From the NCBI GenBank assembly GCA_965655775.1, contig CBFHHV010000036.1, forward strand, positions 1-9,040: a stretch of DNA of 9,040 nt. Reading direction: 5' to 3'. The notes beneath the pieces were generated by a model. The model did not search any database. It saw only the letters and a list, made by a program, of their open reading frames with translations, and was not told the DNA's origin. Origin of the DNA: Marisimplicoccus sp965655775 (lineage in GTDB: Bacteria > Bacteroidota > Bacteroidia > Flavobacteriales > Flavobacteriaceae). Made by a program: the position numbers and the translations under genes. Shown in pieces: positions 6,125 through 9,040 of this stretch; position 1 is the first letter of the stretch, and every line of letters begins with the position of its first letter.

Positions 6125-7003
6125 CTAATCTAATTTAAGTTGAACCCCAACGCCAAACACTTCTCTTACTTGAAGTCTTGAAATAGCGTTATCATCATAA
6201 ATTAATTGAAAAATTAGTTGAGTTGAAAGAAAAGGGTTTATATCAACTTCAATTTGCACTAGATAATCTAGATCTATGTTTGAGGCATCCTCCAAATAGT
6301 TAGAGAAAAGCTTTAAATCTTGTTTATATTTTATATTTTCAAGTAGGTTTCCCTCCGAATGGAAAGTTAAATTAGCCCCAAGTTCATATCTTGATGATTC
6401 ATTAGGTAATACTCCAAAATAAGTATCATTACCTGTTAAGTCTTGAGTAAATTTTTTACTAACTAAAATTAATCTTGTAGCAATAGGAGAATAATTGACC
6501 CATAATGTTTCATCTTTTTTCCAAAGAAATCCTGATCCTAATTGAAAGTATGCAGGAGAAAATATTCTAGTTGTTAATTCACGTATCTCATTATTATTTG
6601 AATCCTTTTTGTATTTATAACCATTTCCAAGTTGAGAGGTGAAGTTAAAGAAAGCTGAGAAAGATAAATTTTTAGTAAATTCTTTACCAACTATTGATTG
6701 GATTAAAATCCTATCATCAATTTTTCTTGCAAATGGAGCATTTTTATATTTAGCTAATCCATAAGCAGATTCAACGTTAGTCAGCCAGTCCCATCCTTTA
6801 TCTCTGTACTCCCATTCATAGTCAAATTTTAATGTACCAGAGAAATTATTTGTTCCTCCTCCTACCCAATCACTAAATCCTGTTTGGTTTAAAAGAATGG
6901 CAACATTTCCTCTAGTTGTCCAAAGAGAATCTTTTTGAGATTCTTCTTGAGAAAAAGTATTTATAGAAAATATCAAAAAAAATAAAAGAAAATAATGTTT
7001 CAT
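6125..7003 (-). CDS. DUF3078 outer-membrane beta-barrel-like protein
   Basis: A 292-residue exported protein with a Sec signal peptide at 1-19 (MKHYFLLFFLIFSINTFSQ), probably cut after Gln19. The mature part matches the Bacteroidota family DUF3078 (PF11276): LNQTGFSDWVGGGTNNFSGT (38-57), WDWLTNVESAYGLAKYKN (71-88), DDRILIQSIVGKEF (96-109), SPAYFQLGSGFLWK, SNYLEDASNIDLDY and a closing LQVREVFGVGVQLKLD. Alternating hydrophobic and polar residues and many Tyr/Phe/Asn fit a membrane beta-barrel, so outer-membrane location is likely. The family's function is not known. It lies 7 nt downstream of the DUF59 gene and 1 nt upstream of the glycosyltransferase, placing it within the Suf operon. The family call is strong; the role is unknown. 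Confidence 0.9.
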   Translation of the reverse strand: MKHYFLLFFLIFSINTFSQEESQKDSLWTTRGNVAILLNQTGFSDWVGGGTNNFSGTLKFDYEWEYRDKGWDWLTNVESAYGLAKYKNAPFARKIDDRILIQSIVGKEFTKNLSFSAFFNFTSQLGNGYKYKKDSNNNEIRELTTRIFSPAYFQLGSGFLWKKDETLWVNYSPIATRLILVSKKFTQDLTGNDTYFGVLPNESSRYELGANLTFHSEGNLLENIKYKQDLKLFSNYLEDASNIDLDYLVQIEVDINPFLSTQLIFQLIYDDNAISRLQVREVFGVGVQLKLD

Positions 7004-7010
7004 GAAATGA

Positions 7011-7331
7011 TTACAGAAATCCTAATTCAAGTTTTGCCTCTTCACTCATTAAATCTTTTGTCCAAGGTGGATCAAACGTAATTTCAACCTCAGCAGTTTT
7101 AACCTCGTCAATAGATCTTATTTTTTCTTCGACTTCCTGGGGTAATGATTCAGCAACTGGACAGTTTGGTGAAGTAAGTGTCATAAGAATTTTTACTTCA
7201 TTATCTTCATTGACAAAAACATCATAGATTAAACCTAACTCATAAATATCAACAGGTATTTCAGGATCAAATATTGATTTTAATTCTTTTACAATTTTTT
7301 CGCCTAAATCTTGTGTATTCATTTTTGTCAT
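7011..7331 (-). CDS. DUF59/MIP18-family SUF-associated Fe-S assembly protein (SufT-like)
   Basis: A 106-residue cytoplasmic protein consisting of one DUF59 (MIP18, PF01883) domain. It shows the classic FDPEIPVDIYELGLIYDV (21-38), then TLTSPNCPVAESLP (51-64) with the conserved Cys57, and TFDPPWTKDLM (85-95). DUF59 proteins next to sufS/sufE are known as SUF-system-associated or SufT-like and help load Fe-S clusters onto target proteins; PaaD of phenylacetate degradation is a relative. Context here, 1 nt after sufE, clearly favours the Suf role. There are two possible ATG starts, at 7331 and three codons later at 7322; the second starts MNTQDLG and would leave a 10-nt gap to sufE. The sequence does not settle which is used. 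Confidence 0.93.
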   Translation of the reverse strand: MTKMNTQDLGEKIVKELKSIFDPEIPVDIYELGLIYDVFVNEDNEVKILMTLTSPNCPVAESLPQEVEEKIRSIDEVKTAEVEITFDPPWTKDLMSEEAKLELGFL

Positions 7332-7332
7332 T

Positions 7333-7761
7333 TTAGTTTTTTGCTTGATACGCTAAGGCGTATATTTTGATTTGTTTGATCATAGAAAGTAGACCGTTTG
7401 CCCTGGTCTGTGAAAGATGACTATTTAAACCTATTTTCTCAATAAAATCGATATTAGCTGCAATAATTTCATCTGGTGTATGACCTGAAAAAACTCTAAT
7501 TAAAAGAGATATGATTCCCTTAGAGATGATTGCATCACTATCAGCTTCAAATATAACAATGTTATTATCAAAAGATGAGTTTAGCCACACTTTACTTTGA
7601 CAGCCTTTAATAAGATTAGAATCAACTCTGTTACCATCATTAAATTTAGGTAGATTCTTGCCAAGATCAATTAGATACTGATACTTTTCTGACCAATCTT
7701 GAAAAAAATCAAACTCTTCAATAATTTGGTCCTGTATTTGTTGAATGCTTTGCACATTCAA
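7333..7761 (-). CDS. sufE: SufE-family cysteine desulfuration protein
   Basis: A 142-residue cytoplasmic sulfur acceptor that takes persulfide sulfur from SufS and passes it to the Suf scaffold. IQDQIIEEF (9-17), YLIDLGKNLP (29-38), and LIKGCQSKVWL (50-60), with the active-site Cys54, are diagnostic. The C-terminal SGHTPDEI (92-99) and SLSQTRANGL-like region (SHLSQTRANGLLSMI, 114-128) also match. The length is normal. No usable ATG exists: the first in-frame ATG is Met127. Translation therefore starts at a non-ATG codon, most likely TTG (7761-7759) or GTG two codons later (7755-7753). Both fit the expected short leader before IQxIQ. The gene lies 10 nt after sufS and 1 nt before the DUF59 gene. 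Confidence 0.95.
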   Translation of the reverse strand: MNVQSIQQIQDQIIEEFDFFQDWSEKYQYLIDLGKNLPKFNDGNRVDSNLIKGCQSKVWLNSSFDNNIVIFEADSDAIISKGIISLLIRVFSGHTPDEIIAANIDFIEKIGLNSHLSQTRANGLLSMIKQIKIYALAYQAKN

Positions 7762-7771
7762 AATTAAGCAA

Positions 7772-8986
7772 TTATCCCAACATTTTTGATGCTTTTTTTA
7801 GTGCATCAATAAATAAATCTATTTCACTTTTGGTATTATAGAAAGAGAATGAAGCTCTAACTGTTCCTGGAATATTGAAATGATCCATTATAGGCTGCGT
7901 ACAGTGTTGTCCTGTCCTGACTGCAACTCCGTATTGATCTAGAATAGAACCAATATCAGATGGATGGTGATTTCCTAAATTAAAAGAAATAACAGATATT
8001 TTATCATCTACATCTCCATATATTTTAATGTTCTCAATTTTTTTAAGATTTTCTGTGGCATAATCTAAAAGTTCTTTTTCATACACTTCTATATTATCGA
8101 AACCAATAGATTTCATATATTCTATAGCAGCACCAAACCCAATAACACCTGCAATATTTGGGGTTCCAGCTTCAAATTTATGAGGAAGGTCAGCATATTC
8201 GGTTTTCTTAAAGGTTACAGTAGATATCATTTCACCCCCACCCTGGTATGGTGGTAGTGAATTTAGCAACTCTGATTTTCCATACAGAAATCCAACTCCA
8301 GTTGGACCACATAATTTATGGGCTGATGCAACATAATAATCAACATCTAACTCCTTTAAGTTAATCTTGAAATGAGCGGCACCTTGAGCACCATCAATCA
8401 GAACTTTACTATTATTCTTGTGAGCAAGATCTATAATTTCTTTAACTGGATTCACAATACCTAAAGTATTTGATACATGATTTATGAAAACAAATTTTAC
8501 TGCAGGAGTAAGTAATGATTTATATTCATCCATATCAAGCGTGCCATCATCATTAATTGGTATTACTTTGAGTTTTGATCCAGTTTTTTCACATAGCATT
8601 TGCCATGGAACGATATTGGAGTGATGCTCCATTTCTGACACAATCAATTCATCCTTTGAAGAGATTTGTTTTTCAAGACCCGAGGAAATAATATTTATTC
8701 CATGTGTCGTTCCTGATGTAAAAATTATTTCATGTTCATGAGAAGCTCCAAAATGATTTTTAATTATTGTTCTAGAATTTTCATATTTGTTAGTGGCATC
8801 TGCACTAAGTGAATGAAGACCTCTATGAATATTCGAATTATACTGTTTATAATAATCTGAAATTACATCAATTACTTGATTAGGAGTTTGAGATGTAGCA
8901 GCATTATCAAAGTAAATTAAGTCAGTATTATTAACCTTTTTACCAAGTATAGGAAAGTCCTCTCTTATTTTATATACATCTAACAT
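7772..8986 (-). CDS. sufS: Cysteine desulfurase, SufS type
   Basis: A 404-residue PLP enzyme of typical SufS length that removes sulfur from cysteine, leaving a persulfide for SufE. Visible elements are IYFDNAATSQTP (24-35), FTSGTTHGIN (89-98), VSEMEHHSNIVPWQ (117-129) with the PLP-stacking His, IDGAQGAAH (197-205) with Asp198 and Gln201, ASAHKLCGPTGVGFLYG (220-236) where Lys224 forms the PLP Schiff base, and RTGQHCTQP (357-365) with the catalytic Cys362. A short loop around Cys362 is the SufS/class II pattern, unlike NifS/IscS. All catalytic residues are present. The ATG directly follows the stop codon of the upstream gene (TAAATG, no gap), and sufE follows after 10 nt. sufB, sufC and sufD are not in the window. 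Confidence 0.97.
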   Translation of the reverse strand: MLDVYKIREDFPILGKKVNNTDLIYFDNAATSQTPNQVIDVISDYYKQYNSNIHRGLHSLSADATNKYENSRTIIKNHFGASHEHEIIFTSGTTHGINIISSGLEKQISSKDELIVSEMEHHSNIVPWQMLCEKTGSKLKVIPINDDGTLDMDEYKSLLTPAVKFVFINHVSNTLGIVNPVKEIIDLAHKNNSKVLIDGAQGAAHFKINLKELDVDYYVASAHKLCGPTGVGFLYGKSELLNSLPPYQGGGEMISTVTFKKTEYADLPHKFEAGTPNIAGVIGFGAAIEYMKSIGFDNIEVYEKELLDYATENLKKIENIKIYGDVDDKISVISFNLGNHHPSDIGSILDQYGVAVRTGQHCTQPIMDHFNIPGTVRASFSFYNTKSEIDLFIDALKKASKMLG

Positions 8987-9040
8987 TTATAGGTCGAATC
9001 CTAGATTTACTCCAAGCTTACTAGATATTAATGTGTTTAT
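8987..9040 (-). CDS. C-terminal end of a probable outer-membrane beta-barrel protein (partial)
   Basis: The minus strand is open from the window edge to a TAA at 8989-8987, immediately before the sufS ATG. The 17 visible residues end SSKLGVNLGFDL. The alternating hydrophobic/polar pattern with glycines, ending near the stop, resembles the last strand of an outer-membrane beta-barrel, much like the tail of the DUF3078 protein downstream (FGVGVQLKLD). It does not look like a SufD or SufB C-terminus. The exact stop-to-start junction with sufS supports a real gene in the same operon. The fragment is too short to name a family, and open frame by chance over 17 codons is possible. Confidence 0.5.
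   Translation of the reverse strand: MNTLISSKLGVNLGFDL

Overview
The window looks like a piece of chromosome from a Flavobacteriia-type Bacteroidota, probably marine or another small AT-rich lineage. The reasons are the strongly AT-rich DNA, Lys/Ile/Asn-rich proteins, the absence of clear Shine-Dalgarno sequences, a Bacteroidota-specific outer-membrane family (DUF3078), 'FSQ'-type signal-peptide ends, and a lipoprotein with an acidic stretch right after its cysteine. Almost every base is coding. The only gap above 10 nt is 75 nt (2017-2091). I see no RNA genes, insertion sequences, CRISPR or phage genes.

Plus strand, 1-2844: a sugar-catabolism block. It holds the C-terminal end of a Gfo/Idh/MocA oxidoreductase, a TIM-barrel sugar isomerase/epimerase-like protein 1 nt later, and two tandem exported DUF1080 (PF06439, 3-keto-glycoside hydrolase/lyase-type) proteins. 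The first DUF1080 protein has an ordinary signal peptide. The second is a lipoprotein, possibly surface-exposed. Together they resemble the oxidise-then-cleave 3-keto-glycoside route of Bacteroidota. This is inferred from families; the substrate cannot be read from the sequence.

Plus strand, 2854-4839: a housekeeping block of yicC (endoribonuclease family), gmk (guanylate kinase) and nadD (nicotinate-nucleotide adenylyltransferase). The genes overlap by 1 and 8 nt, and the block starts only 9 nt after the second DUF1080 gene.

Minus strand, 9040-4828 (transcribed right to left): the end of a probable outer-membrane beta-barrel protein, then sufS, sufE, a DUF59 SUF-associated protein, a DUF3078 outer-membrane protein and a GT4-type glycosyltransferase. 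Gaps are 0, 10, 1, 7 and 1 nt, so this reads as one operon combining Fe-S cluster assembly with envelope functions. sufE and the glycosyltransferase both need non-ATG starts (TTG). The two strands meet tail to tail, with nadD and the glycosyltransferase overlapping by 12 nt.

Most of the window is ordinary core genome. The parts most worth a second look are the diverged DUF1080 pair with different predicted locations, the non-ATG starts, the antisense gene-end overlap, and the envelope genes flanking the Suf genes. I found no clear evidence of a wholly new system.
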